A stretch of 64,000 nucleotides of DNA from Ktedonobacter sp. SOSP1-85 (GTDB lineage Bacteria > Chloroflexota > Ktedonobacteria > Ktedonobacterales > Ktedonobacteraceae), in contig NZ_BNJI01000003.1 of the NCBI RefSeq assembly GCF_016587415.1, positions 372,001 through 436,000 on the forward strand, in the 5' to 3' direction. Within the stretch, counting starts at the first letter, position 1, and each line of letters begins with the position of its first letter. The notes under the pieces are model-generated. The model searched no databases and had not been told where the DNA came from. It saw nothing but the letters and a program-made list of their open reading frames with translations. Positions 16,057 through 25,054 of the stretch are shown here, in pieces. Made by a program: the position numbers and the translations under genes.

Positions 16057-19000
16057 TCATGTTCTTTGGCAGGGAAGCGTCACCCGAAAGGTCGATCCTT
16101 TTCCCATTTCGCTCTCGACGGTGATGGTTCCCCCATGGTGTTTCACAATCTCCGCGACAATGTATAACCCCATGCCCAGGCCGGGAATCGCCTTCTGCTT
16201 GGGATCAGTGACGCGATAGAAGCGGTCAAAAATCTTGTCGCGCTGCTCGCGTGGGATGCCCAGGCCATGATCCTGCACACGGATCGTGACTGTCTCTGCG
16301 GAGGCGGAGAGCTCCATCTCGACGGTCTCTGCGCTGGGAGAATACTTGATGGCATTGCTGAGCAGGTTGGTGAAGACCTGTCCCAGCCGGTCGCGATCAC
16401 CTAGCAGGGTTGTCTGCACGCCTCCCCGCACCAGGATGGTATGGCTGGGATGCGTTTGCTGCATGGTGTCGACGATCTCCCGCAGCAAGGCATCGAGATC
16501 CACCGATTCCTGCCGATACTCGAGCCTGCCCGCCTGGATTTTGGAGACATCCAGCAAGTCTTCCACCAGCCGGGTGAGTTTGTTAATCTGGGTCTGCATG
16601 CTGACAAGAGCTGGAGCAGCAGCCTGAAGGCCTTGCTTGTCGAGTTGCCGGTGCAGCAAGGTGGTCTGCAGTTTCAAGGCGGTAAGTGGGTTCCTCAGTT
16701 CATGGCTGGCCATGCTGATAAAGTCATCCTTGCGTTGTTCCAGTTCCTTGCGTGCCGAGTTATCCAGCACAAAGGTAATCACCTGGAATGAGTGATGCTC
16801 TAAGAGGACCCCGCCCACGAGCACGGGAAGGCGACTGCCATCTTTGCACACGTATTCTTTCTCATAGGGCGTTATCGACTGCTGGGCGTCAAGTTCCTGC
16901 CAGGCCTCTAAGCTCCGAGCCAGATAGTCTGGAGGCGTCATCTGCATCCAGTTCATACGCCCCGCGCGGAGGTCTTCTCGTGTATAGCCGGTCATGCGCA
17001 GAAAGGTGTCATTGGCGTCCACAATCTGCTCCCTTTCACCGACATAGATCCCGATAATGCTAGAGTTCATCAGGACGTTCGCTTGTTCCTGACTCTGGCG
17101 TAAAGCTTCCTCGACGCGCTTCTGGTCATCAATATCAGTGCCAGTGCCGAACCACTTGATGATCTGACCCGCTTCATCGCGCACTGGGAGCGCACGGGTT
17201 AAATACCAGCGGTACTCTCCAGTCCGTCCATCCTTAAGACGATGTTCGTTCTCGTAGATTTCCCCTGTTCTGAGTAATTGGTGCCGGAGCACCAGTGTCC
17301 GCTCAATGTCCTCTGGATGCACGAACTGACGCCATATATCGTCTCCTTCGAGGGTAAGATTGGCCTGCGTTACGTCGCGATAACGCTGATTCGTGTAGTC
17401 TAGACGGCCGTCGGGCCACATGGTCCACACCAGTTGCGGCACCATTTCGGCGAGCGTGCGAAAGTTCTGCTCACTGGTTTTGAGCTGCTGCTCAGCCTGT
17501 TTCTGCTCCTCTATGTCAGTGCAGGTGCCAAACCATTTGAGGATCTGACCGGTTGCATCGCGCACCGGCAGCGCGCGGGCTAAAAACCAGCGATACTCTC
17601 CAGTTCGCCCATCTCTGAGACGCTGTTCGTTCTCAAAGAGTTCACCGGTGGTAAGGGATTGCTGCCGAAGTGCAAGCGTGTGCTCGGCATCTTCGGGATG
17701 CAGGAACTGACGCCATCCATCGTCCCGTATCTGCTCGAAATCGGTCTGCGTCAGGTCACAGTAGCGCTGATTACAGTAGTCAAGACGGCCATCGGGCTGC
17801 GTTGTCCACACCAGTTGCGGCAGTGTTTCGGCTAGCACGCGCAAATTCTCCTCGCTGGTTTTGAGCTGTTGCTCGATCCGTTTCTGCTCCTCGATGTCGG
17901 TGCAGGTGCCAAACCACTTGAGGATCTGGCCTGCCTCATCGCGTACCGGGAGCGCACGAGCTAAGAACCAGCGATAGACCCCCGTTTTGCCATTCTTGAG
18001 ACGATATTCGCACTCGAAGGGTTCACCTGTTTCAAGCGCATGACGCCAGAGCGTCAGCATGTGCTGAGAATCGTCGGGGTGGATGGCCTGGATCCAGCCG
18101 TCCCCCTGGTATTGTTCAACGGTCATGTTGGTATAGTCACACCAGCGTTGATTACCGTATTCACTCGAGCCATCGGGGCCCAACATCCAGACGAGTTGGG
18201 GGATGGCATCGATCAGGACACGCAGTTCTGCTTCGGCCTGCTTTTTGTCATGAATATCGGTGCAGGTACCAACATATTTGAGGATCGTCCCCTGCGCATC
18301 GGTGTAGGGCGTTGCTTGCATCAGGAACCAGCGATACTCCCCGGTCGTGCCATGGCGCAGGCGCTGTTCCGTTTCATAGGGCTCGCCGGTCTGGATGGCG
18401 CGCTGCCATGTCTCCAGGACGCGTTGCCGGTCAGCAGGATGGGTACACTGCATCCATCCATTCCCCTGGGCCTGTGCAGTGGTCAGGCCCGTATAATCGC
18501 GCCAGCGTTGATTATACGAGTCGACATACCCGTCCGGTCGCCCCGTCCAGACCAACTGGGGAATGGCATCGATCAAGGCATGGATGTCTCTTTCGGCTCG
18601 CTTGCGCGCGGTGATGTCGATGCCGGCGATGACGAGGTACTCGACGTGGTGATTCGCATCCAGGTGGGGGGTGATCACGCTCTCAAAGGAAAGGAGCATT
18701 CCTTCCCTCGGGCGAACCAGGGCTTCGAAACGCACCGTTTCTCCCCTGCTGGCTCGCGCGATGGCGGCGCGGAGCTGCTCTTGACTGGCAGGAGCAAAGG
18801 ACCACCAGGGGGCTTCAGCCAACGGTTTGCCAATCACCTCCTCGCGTCGGATGTGCGCGTCGTCCAACGGGACTGCATTGATGTCCAACACGATCCCCTC
18901 GGGCGTCAGAATCCCGATCCTGGTATGCAAGCCATCCAGGTCATCGATGCAGAGGCGCTCGCCCTGGGGAACCATCTCCTGGCGTGGGGTTGGTGCTCTC

Positions 19001-19356
19001 ATCTGGTGGAATTGCAAGACGAGTCCCCCAATGGTTGGAGTGAGTTGCGCGTGCAGCCAGTTCTGGGTCATGGGAGACCAATACTCCATTTGGGTCGGTT
19101 CCTGGGTTTGCCTGGTCTTGCGCATAGCCTGATAGAGTGAGGGGCTCACCAGTTGGGGAGCCCCGTGCCAGAAGGGGTTCCCCAGTAATTGCGCTCGTGA
19201 TGCGCCGAGCATGGTCTGCGCGCTCGCATTGGCATACACAATGGTTGTGGCGTCATCGACGACAAACAACGCATCAGGAAGCGTCTCAAGCGTGCTGAGG
19301 AGCGTGTCACGCGATGTGAGCGTGAGAGACTCGTTGCTTTGTGGATTGAACATCAT
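16057..19356 (-). CDS. Soluble multi-PAS sensor histidine kinase
   Basis: 1099 residues without membrane segments. Seven PAS modules can be drawn at about 15-120, 135-250, 255-375, 380-500, 505-625, 630-750 and 755-870. Modules 3-6 are near repeats, each with PQLVW, YNQR/GNQR/CNQR/TNQR, GEYRWFL and a PAC end such as KWFGTCTDI. The kinase core follows: HisKA with SMASHELRNPLTALKLQ (phospho-His 885), N box NLLSNAIKYS near 1000, G1 box DHGLGIP near 1030 and G2 box GLGMGLYIVAEI near 1063. All catalytic motifs are intact. The protein ends after the ATPase domain with no receiver, and no response regulator is adjacent, so the partner is unknown. GGGAGA precedes the ATG. It probably integrates several cytosolic redox, haem or small-molecule signals. 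Confidence 0.93.
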   Translation of the reverse strand: MMFNPQSNESLTLTSRDTLLSTLETLPDALFVVDDATTIVYANASAQTMLGASRAQLLGNPFWHGAPQLVSPSLYQAMRKTRQTQEPTQMEYWSPMTQNWLHAQLTPTIGGLVLQFHQMRAPTPRQEMVPQGERLCIDDLDGLHTRIGILTPEGIVLDINAVPLDDAHIRREEVIGKPLAEAPWWSFAPASQEQLRAAIARASRGETVRFEALVRPREGMLLSFESVITPHLDANHHVEYLVIAGIDITARKRAERDIHALIDAIPQLVWTGRPDGYVDSYNQRWRDYTGLTTAQAQGNGWMQCTHPADRQRVLETWQRAIQTGEPYETEQRLRHGTTGEYRWFLMQATPYTDAQGTILKYVGTCTDIHDKKQAEAELRVLIDAIPQLVWMLGPDGSSEYGNQRWCDYTNMTVEQYQGDGWIQAIHPDDSQHMLTLWRHALETGEPFECEYRLKNGKTGVYRWFLARALPVRDEAGQILKWFGTCTDIEEQKRIEQQLKTSEENLRVLAETLPQLVWTTQPDGRLDYCNQRYCDLTQTDFEQIRDDGWRQFLHPEDAEHTLALRQQSLTTGELFENEQRLRDGRTGEYRWFLARALPVRDATGQILKWFGTCTDIEEQKQAEQQLKTSEQNFRTLAEMVPQLVWTMWPDGRLDYTNQRYRDVTQANLTLEGDDIWRQFVHPEDIERTLVLRHQLLRTGEIYENEHRLKDGRTGEYRWYLTRALPVRDEAGQIIKWFGTGTDIDDQKRVEEALRQSQEQANVLMNSSIIGIYVGEREQIVDANDTFLRMTGYTREDLRAGRMNWMQMTPPDYLARSLEAWQELDAQQSITPYEKEYVCKDGSRLPVLVGGVLLEHHSFQVITFVLDNSARKELEQRKDDFISMASHELRNPLTALKLQTTLLHRQLDKQGLQAAAPALVSMQTQINKLTRLVEDLLDVSKIQAGRLEYRQESVDLDALLREIVDTMQQTHPSHTILVRGGVQTTLLGDRDRLGQVFTNLLSNAIKYSPSAETVEMELSASAETVTIRVQDHGLGIPREQRDKIFDRFYRVTDPKQKAIPGLGMGLYIVAEIVKHHGGTITVESEMGKGSTFRVTLPCQRT

Positions 19357-19614
19357 GCGGTCTGTCTCCCTTTCACGTATCCCCCATCCCTAGTGACAAA
19401 GAGGTTTTCCTGAACATCAAGAAATAGCACCCAATGCATATGATATATAGAAGAAACAAGCAAGCTTCCCATTTTATTCCTTGTGGAATCGCTCGTCCAT
19501 CTGGCGGCGATATGATCCGTCGCTGGCGTCTTTGGCTTCCTTCTCTTTGTTCTTATTGATCACAGCATAGCCAACTAAACCTCGCCCAAAGCGTGGGCAA
19601 AGCATTGACGAGGA

Positions 19615-19896
19615 TGGTTGTGTTGCAAGAAATGGCAGTGATGAGGTACACTCAACAGGATCCTGCTGAGTGAGAGGCATTTCTCTATGCACAATGGTTC
19701 GTTGTTCAAATGGCGTCACTTCCCGTCTGAGATCATTTTGCTCTGTGTTCGCTGGTATGTGCGCTATTCGCTGAGCTATCGAGACCTCGAAGAGATGATG
19801 ATAGAGCGAGGTTTACGCGTTGGTCACACGACCATCTACCACTGGGTTCAGTGCTATGCGCCAGAACTGGAGAGGCGATGTCGTCCCTATTTGAGG
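19615..19896 (+). pseudogene. IS6-family transposase, 5' fragment with left end
   Basis: An IS6-type end, GGTTGTGTTGCAAG, lies at 19615. About 70 bases later ATG 19687 opens a frame reading FKWRHFPSEIILLCVRWYVR, YSLSYRDLEEMMIERGLRVG and TTIYHWVQCYAPELERRCRP. This is a textbook IS6 N-terminus. It is cut after about 70 codons where another IS6-like end, GGCTGTGTTGCAAAAAG, begins near 19897. No catalytic residues remain. It is part of a nested pile of insertion sequences. Confidence 0.75.
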
Positions 19897-19982
19897 CTGT
19901 GTTGCAAAAAGAAAGCTGATCTGTCGGAATGGTGAGAAAAGAAGAAAAAGAGGACCAATCATGGCAGAGCAACATCGGATGT

Positions 19983-20949
19983 GTCAGAACTGGGAACACA
20001 AGAGTCAAACAAATGTGCTGAGGCACGCCTCGCCCAAACTTCTGTCTGTTAGATCGCCTGTACCAGAGCCTGCAAAGCTACCAATCGATGGAGAAACATC
20101 TCGCGTTGCTGTTGTAGAGAGGTACGTTGCTTTATGGTTGTACGGATCCGGAAAAACTGACGCACTTCCTCAAAGGCCCGACACAAGCGCGATGCAGATG
20201 TGAAGCTTCCAAACCCACGCATGGGATAGTAACGCTGTTTGATGCCACGATGATCTTGTTCCAGTTGATTATTGAGATAATGACTACACCGATGGAGAAC
20301 GTCCTGGCCAAGGATCTCACGGATCGCACGTGGGTACGAACGGTGCCCATCCGTGGTTACTCGCTCTGGAGCATGACCGACTGTCTGGAGTGCTTGCTGG
20401 AAAAAGCGCTGAGCGGCGTCCATGTCCCGCTTCTGACTCAGCATTGAATCAACCAGATTGCCATCCTGATCAATGGCACGATACAAGTAGCACCTTTTCC
20501 CTGGACTCTTACATAGGTCTCATCAACGTGCCAGGAGGCCCCTGCTTGTCCACGACGCCTCTTCCGCAACTGATCAGTTATTAAGGGAGCAAATCGGGCT
20601 TCCCAGTCGCGCACCGCCTCATGAGTAAACGCAAAACCACGTTCCAGGAAGATCTCGGCGAGATCACGTAAGCTCAATGTATAACGCAGCCGAGAGAAAA
20701 CGACGAGTAAGACGATATCCGTCGGATATTCGAGGGAGTTAAAAGGAGTTCCTGTCCGTTCATTGAAAGCTCGTTGGCATTGCTGGCATCGATAGGTTCG
20801 ATAGCCAAGGGTGGTTTTCTTGTTACGTTGCTTGGTTTTCAATGAGAGACAGTATGGACAGTTCATGGTCACTCCTCTGAGGTGTTCTTAACAGTTGCCA
20901 ATGTACCACAAGAAGTGCTCTCAAACCAGACGGTGCTCTCAGTTCTGAC
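19983..20949. mobile_element. IS6-like insertion sequence with frameshifted transposase
   Basis: Inverted ends GTCAGAACTG at 19983-19992 and 20940-20949 extend to 17 bases with two mismatches and bound 967 bp. The element carries one broken transposase. It truncates the AraC-type gene on its right and abuts the IS6 fragment on its left. The flanking 8-mers do not match. Confidence 0.75.
20049..20872 (-). pseudogene. IS6-like transposase with N-terminal zinc ribbon, frameshifted
   Basis: The N-terminal frame (20872 to about 20480) has a zinc ribbon, MNCPYCLSL and YRCQQCQRAF, then SLEYPTDIVLLVVFSRLRYT and SWHVDETYVRVQGK (first Asp). The frame then shifts near 20480 and the neighbouring frame continues YRAIDQDGNLVDSMLS, RVTTDGHRSYPRAIREIL (second Asp) and LEQDHRGIKQRYYPMRGFGS (Glu). 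Joined, they give a complete IS6-like DDE enzyme of about 275 residues. A single-base change at the junction breaks it. I see no slippery heptamer that would suggest programmed frameshifting. Confidence 0.8.
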
Positions 20950-21571
20950 GCTTCCATCTGGTTAGATGCGGCTGGTCGAAATAGCCAGCCTCGTGAACGG
21001 TATCAAGGATAGATGTGCCCTGCAATAGGAGCGCCTCCGCCCGCTTAGCACGTTCGGCTTGGCGAATCTGGCTTTGGGTCAATCCGGTTGCTTGTAAAAA
21101 ACGATGCCGTACTGTACGGGATGACATCTCTTGCGGGCGGTCTTGTAGCACCGCACTCACAAGTGGATCATGAGCCAGCACATCCTTACGCACAAGCCTA
21201 TCTATAAACGTTTCTACATTTTCGTAATTCGGAAACTGCCACGTCGAGCCATGCAGCCAGAAAGATTGTCCAGAGGCTTCTGGAAGGCTGGTCTGGGCCT
21301 CCAGGAGTTTCCTTGTGGGAAGATGGGGCATAAATGTGCCAAGTTGAAACTTGACCCAAATAATCTCAGCTCCTTCTGTGTAAGATACAATGCCAGATGT
21401 CGTCAAAGGTCCAGCGGCTATGACCTGGGTCTTGCCATTGTATTTTACGAAGACCATGTGCCAATGCGTCTCTGCGGGACGGAGAGAAGAACCATTACCC
21501 TCCGTTCGCCCATGCGTAATGGTTTCTACATAAGGTGAGTCCAATAGTCTTTCCTCATAAATAAAGCCCAT
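20939..21571 (-). CDS. AraC-family regulator truncated by an insertion sequence
   Basis: About 210 residues. The N-terminal part is a ligand-binding-like domain (HWHMVFVKYNGKTQVIAAGP). The C-terminal part shows SSRTVRHRFLQATGLTQSQI and AEALLLQGTSILDTVHEAGY, followed by DQPHLTR, the AraC second HTH. Intact proteins go on for about 20-25 residues, including the conserved F-G-x-T-P loop. Here the stop lies inside the terminal repeat of the IS at 19983-20949 and the last three residues are IS-encoded. The second recognition helix is kept, but the closing helix is lost, so activity is doubtful. ATG 21571 is preferred because GAGGAG lies 7 bases upstream. Confidence 0.78.
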   Translation of the reverse strand: MGFIYEERLLDSPYVETITHGRTEGNGSSLRPAETHWHMVFVKYNGKTQVIAAGPLTTSGIVSYTEGAEIIWVKFQLGTFMPHLPTRKLLEAQTSLPEASGQSFWLHGSTWQFPNYENVETFIDRLVRKDVLAHDPLVSAVLQDRPQEMSSRTVRHRFLQATGLTQSQIRQAERAKRAEALLLQGTSILDTVHEAGYFDQPHLTRWKRQN

Positions 21572-21586
21572 GCTTCTGCTCCTCAT

Positions 21587-21861
21587 CTCTCTGAACTTAC
21601 ATTACCCATCAGAATGAAGTAACGCCTTCTTAATTTGAGTGAAAGCAGCTACACATTCCTCGGCATTGAGAACCTTCAAGAAAATACCAGGTGTATGGTG
21701 CCATAATGTATTTTTCCAAAACGCCATAAGCATTATGGAAAAGCAGGGAAGATAAGGAAACCAGGCTCAAAACTCGGAAGATGAAGTCGCCTGTCAATGT
21801 CTTTCTGACGTTTCGCACTGACAAGCGAAACGAGTTGCGATCGAAATTTGACACATATCCT
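21587..21861. other. Intergenic, no gene seen
   Basis: This separates the truncated AraC gene from the ISL3 element. Short minus-strand frames have no recognisable protein pattern. It ends in CATATCCT (21854-21861), the left copy of the ISL3 target duplication. Confidence 0.5.
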
Positions 21862-23704
21862 GAATCTTACGCAACCTTGCTGATGAGTAATGTGGTATAC
21901 TAAAAAGTTGAACATTTTTTCGCTTTTTTAGAGCTTTTTTGAGGATTCAAAAACCATTCTATGATCATTTTTCCAGACCTTCCTCACGTCGAAGTAGAAG
22001 GAGTAGAAATAGCTGAGGAGATCACCCTGACCTTACGGACGACCTCCCCAACTGCTCCTTGCCCCTCATGTGGGACCGTATCTTCGCGCATCCAAAGTCT
22101 CTATTCACGTGCACTCCGTGATCTTCCTTCGGTTGGACGTCCGCTTCGTCTCATTCTGCATGTGCGTCGTTTCTTTTGCAAAAAGAATACCTGTGCGCAA
22201 AAGATCTTCGTTGAACGGCTTCCAGAGCTTTGTCACCCTCACGCTCAGCGCACCAAACGGCTCCAAAAGGCCCTCTGTGAGCTCGGACTCAAAATCGGGG
22301 GCCAAGCCGGAGCGGATGTGGGAAGTGAGTTGGGCATCAGCGGAAGTCGCGATACCATCTTGCGTCTGGTTCGCCAATCACACCCGTCAGCTCAATCAGC
22401 CCCACACGTTATTGGGCTGGACGACTGGGCACGCAGGCGCAGGCTGCGCTATGGAACCCTGATCTGTGATCTGGAATTGGGCCTGCCCATTGACCTGCTT
22501 CCCGACCGCTCGGTCAAAACGGTCTCCACCTGGCTGCTCAAGCATCCCTCCATCAAGGTGGTTAGCCGCGATGGGTCCTCGGAATATGCGTCAGCTATTC
22601 AAAAAGGGGCCCCCCAAGCTGTACAGGTAAGTGACCGCTGGCATTTGGTGAAGAATCTAGCTGCATGTGTCTCAGTGCAATTGACCCAAAGCCTGACGCA
22701 ACTGCGTCGTGCTGAGCAGACAGAAGCCAAGACCCTCGACGGGCAGCAACCCTCACCTGAACGTCAAAGTCATCCCAGGACACGCGCTGAGAAACGAGCA
22801 CAACACGCTCGTCAAGCGGAGCGAACAACTCGTTACGAGCAGATGATGGCACTGCAACAGCAAGGGATGAAAAGCATTGAGATTGCGGCTCACATGGGTA
22901 TGGCACCACGAACCGTTCGGGAGTGGCTTGATCGCGGAGATATTCCTTATTCCGGTTCTCGCAAGCCTCGAACACGTCTCATCGATCCCTACAAGACCTA
23001 TCTCCTGGAACGCTGGCAACAAGGGTGCCGCCAGGGAGTACAACTGGAAAGAGAACTGAGAGCAAAAGGGTATAAAGGATCACCACGAGCCATCTATCGC
23101 TACCTGGAGACGGTAGATGCGTTGAGCTTTTCTGCCCGCAAAAGCGGTTCCCAATTAGCGACGAAACCACTCAATCCCCTCTTGACTCTCTCGGCACCAC
23201 AGGCCACCTGGCTCTTTTTCCGCAAACATGAGGATTTGAAGGAAGAAGAACGGGAGACCCTTCAACAGTTAAGGCAGATGAGCCCACACCTTGAGACCGC
23301 CTACCAACTGGTAGAGATGTTTCTTCACATGGTCCGTGAGCGTACAGGAGAACAGCTTGACGCCTGGCTGGCAGCGGTGAAAGCCAGCCATCTTGAAGCG
23401 TTTGAGTCCTTTGTGACGGGTGTGCAACAAGACAAAGATGCCGTTCTTGCGGGATTGACGTTACCTTGGAGCAATGGTCCTTTGGAAGGAAATGTGAATC
23501 GGCTTAAGCTCATCAAAAGAAGTATGTATGGTCGCGCCGAAATCGATCTGCTCAAGCTTCGTGTGCTCCATCACAGCAAAAAGAGTCAGGAGAGAAAAAG
23601 GAAGCAAAAACAACAAGTGGCTCATTTGAAGAAACCGAAGAGTATGAAAAATGGCGTAATTTCCCAGCATACCACAACTGCGATCAGCAAGGTTGCGTAA
23701 GAAT
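21862..23704. mobile_element. ISL3-family insertion sequence with 8-bp target duplication
   Basis: Imperfect inverted ends share TCTTACGCAACCTTGCTGAT and, after seven variable bases, GTGGTAT (left 21865-21898; right, inverted, up to 23702). The 8-base sequence CATATCCT occurs immediately outside both ends, at 21854-21861 and 23705-23712. This is the duplication size known for ISL3. The transposase inside is intact, so this looks like a recent insertion. Confidence 0.9.
21961..23700 (+). CDS. ISL3-family transposase
   Basis: 579 residues. The N-terminal zinc-binding region has TAPCPSCGTVSSRIQSLYSR and a second pair in RRFFCKKNTCAQKIF. An HTH follows (ELGISGSRDTILRLV), then the DDE core with APHVIGLDDWARRRRLRYGT, VVSRDGSSEYASAIQKGAPQ and QVSDRWHLVKNLA. 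A long helical insertion carries a second HTH (SIEIAAHMGMAPRTVREWLD), and the C-terminus is LPWSNGPLEGNVNRLKLIKR with the catalytic Glu. Unlike most transposases in this window, it has no frameshift or stop. ATG 21961 lies about 100 bases inside the element, after a GAGGATTC site. A related but dead C-terminal fragment is found at 41.65 kb. Confidence 0.95.
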   Translation: MIIFPDLPHVEVEGVEIAEEITLTLRTTSPTAPCPSCGTVSSRIQSLYSRALRDLPSVGRPLRLILHVRRFFCKKNTCAQKIFVERLPELCHPHAQRTKRLQKALCELGLKIGGQAGADVGSELGISGSRDTILRLVRQSHPSAQSAPHVIGLDDWARRRRLRYGTLICDLELGLPIDLLPDRSVKTVSTWLLKHPSIKVVSRDGSSEYASAIQKGAPQAVQVSDRWHLVKNLAACVSVQLTQSLTQLRRAEQTEAKTLDGQQPSPERQSHPRTRAEKRAQHARQAERTTRYEQMMALQQQGMKSIEIAAHMGMAPRTVREWLDRGDIPYSGSRKPRTRLIDPYKTYLLERWQQGCRQGVQLERELRAKGYKGSPRAIYRYLETVDALSFSARKSGSQLATKPLNPLLTLSAPQATWLFFRKHEDLKEEERETLQQLRQMSPHLETAYQLVEMFLHMVRERTGEQLDAWLAAVKASHLEAFESFVTGVQQDKDAVLAGLTLPWSNGPLEGNVNRLKLIKRSMYGRAEIDLLKLRVLHHSKKSQERKRKQKQQVAHLKKPKSMKNGVISQHTTTAISKVA

Positions 23705-23712
23705 CATATCCT

Positions 23713-24442
23713 CGCCATTTTCTCCTTCTGACGCATATCTCCCCGTTCTGGCGAACTTATGGCTCATACACAGGTTTGGTGAAACCTCTTCAATAACCTT
23801 GTAAATACTCTGGCGTTTGTGCTCAAGGAATGGATCACTTCTGCCATCATAAACTCAGCATTCACCAAACTTGTGTATGAGCCAACTTATGAGTCAAACG
23901 ACAACGCATTTGTCGAGCGATATCAGAAATGTTACGAGCAAGAGTGCCTTCAAGTGCAGCACCCCAGCACCTTGCAAGAGGTCCGAGAAGTGACTGAGGC
24001 GTTTATGGAGCACTACAATGGCGAGCGGCCCCATCAAGGGCGCACTTGCCGCAACGTCCCGCCGCGGGTAGCTTTTCCGACCTTGCCGACGTTGCCCGCG
24101 CTTCCACAGACAGTGGACCCCGATGTCTGGTTGAAAGCCATCGATGGGCAGATCTTCGTGCGCAAAGTGGGAGCGGATGGCTGCGTGAACGTGGATCTCA
24201 CTACCTACTACGTGAGTCAACAGGTCGCAGGCCAGTATATGGCCTTACAGGTCGTGGCAAGTGAAAGGATGTTTGTGGTCTGGCATGGCCCCACTGTGCT
24301 CAAAACGGTGCCGATCAAACACCTGCATGGGCCACCCATGCCGCTGGAGGACTATTTCACCCTGATGGTGCAGGAAGCGCTGGCCGAGGTGCGTCGCCTC
24401 TCAGCCAGCCAACGGCATATCCAGCAACTGGCTCTCTGGTGA
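23713..24442 (+). pseudogene. Integrase-core (rve) transposase fragment interrupted by a MITE
   Basis: If the MITE and one target copy are removed, the frame reads across the join as SPFWRTYESNDNAFVERYQK. This includes DNAFVERY, a typical end of the rve integrase core with its catalytic Glu. It continues CLQVQHPSTLQEVREVTEAF and HYNGERPHQGRTCRN (the usual YN-RPHQ motif), then a C-terminal beta domain with DVWLKAIDGQIFVRKV and YYVSQQVAGQYMALQV. The first two catalytic Asp residues and the HTH region are missing, and the front end is cut by the ISL3 insertion site. It is a dead IS481/IS3-superfamily-like transposase. Confidence 0.75.
23754..23890. mobile_element. 123-bp MITE with 7-bp target duplication
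   Basis: Inverted ends of 23 bases with one mismatch (GGCTCATACACA then GTTTGGTGAA, positions 23761-23783 and 23861-23883) enclose 77 bases. The 7-mer AACTTAT lies directly outside both ends (23754-23760 and 23884-23890). It has no coding capacity. It sits inside a transposase pseudogene. The source transposon is not identifiable from this window. Confidence 0.85.
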
Positions 24443-25054
24443 AGCGCAGTTTGGCCAACGAACACCATGGAGACGTTCTCCGATCTGTTCAGTTCTGCGG
24501 CTGAACGGCTGGGGCCGTCTGTCCAGCAGCGTCTCTTTTGCACCACTTCCACTCCCTTGCACCCACTTCCACTCCCTCTCAACCTCGACCATCCACCCCT
24601 TTTTCCGCTTTTCATAAGCAGCAACGTCTCATTTTCTCATCTGTTGCTCCTCTTCCCTGACATGGCTTCGATGAGGCTACTTGGCTGGGGAGACGATGAC
24701 GCAACATCATACACATGCTGGCAGGGATGGTGGCGGTGTCATGGTCAGCCCTCCTGACCTCTATGTTACCACTTCTCTCAAGGGTTACTACCGATAGAAG
24801 ACGATAGGGAAAGCAACTACACATAATCCACACCCATATCCACTCGTAGCTGTAGATGAAGAGCGTTACATGGCCCACAGGATGCGCAACGAGCTAAACT
24901 CAAGTAGACGAAGTACTCTGGCAAGTCCGTGTGAGGACATGGCTCTTGTGGTATCCTGGACTTTTGGCTACAAATCCTCTGTATCTGCACCCAGAGAAGC
25001 CGTCATCGTTAGGGAGCGACAAACATGTCTCCACCAGATCTTCTGAAGAGCTGA
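24443..25054. other. Intergenic with short repeats, no gene seen
   Basis: CCACTTCCACTCCC occurs twice (24543-24556 and 24563-24576), 20 bases apart. A copy of the dispersed end repeat lies at 24873-24893. Open frames here show no recognisable protein pattern. Confidence 0.5.
24873..24893 (-). repeat. Dispersed end repeat, copy C (short form)
   Basis: On the minus strand this reads CTCGTTGCGCA, TCC, TGTGGGC. Its proposed outer side faces left. It has no obvious partner other than copy D at 26043. Confidence 0.5.

Noticed and set aside
18040..19140. 366-codon plus-strand open frame inside the kinase gene
   Set aside because: It is antisense to well-conserved PAS modules and has no protein motifs of its own.
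20438..20872. Programmed frameshift joining the two IS6-like transposase frames
   Set aside because: No slippery heptamer or downstream structure was recognised, and the window contains many simple frameshifts in transposases.
24543..24576. Short tandem repeat as a mobile-element end
   Set aside because: Only two 14-base copies, with no inverted partner or duplication.
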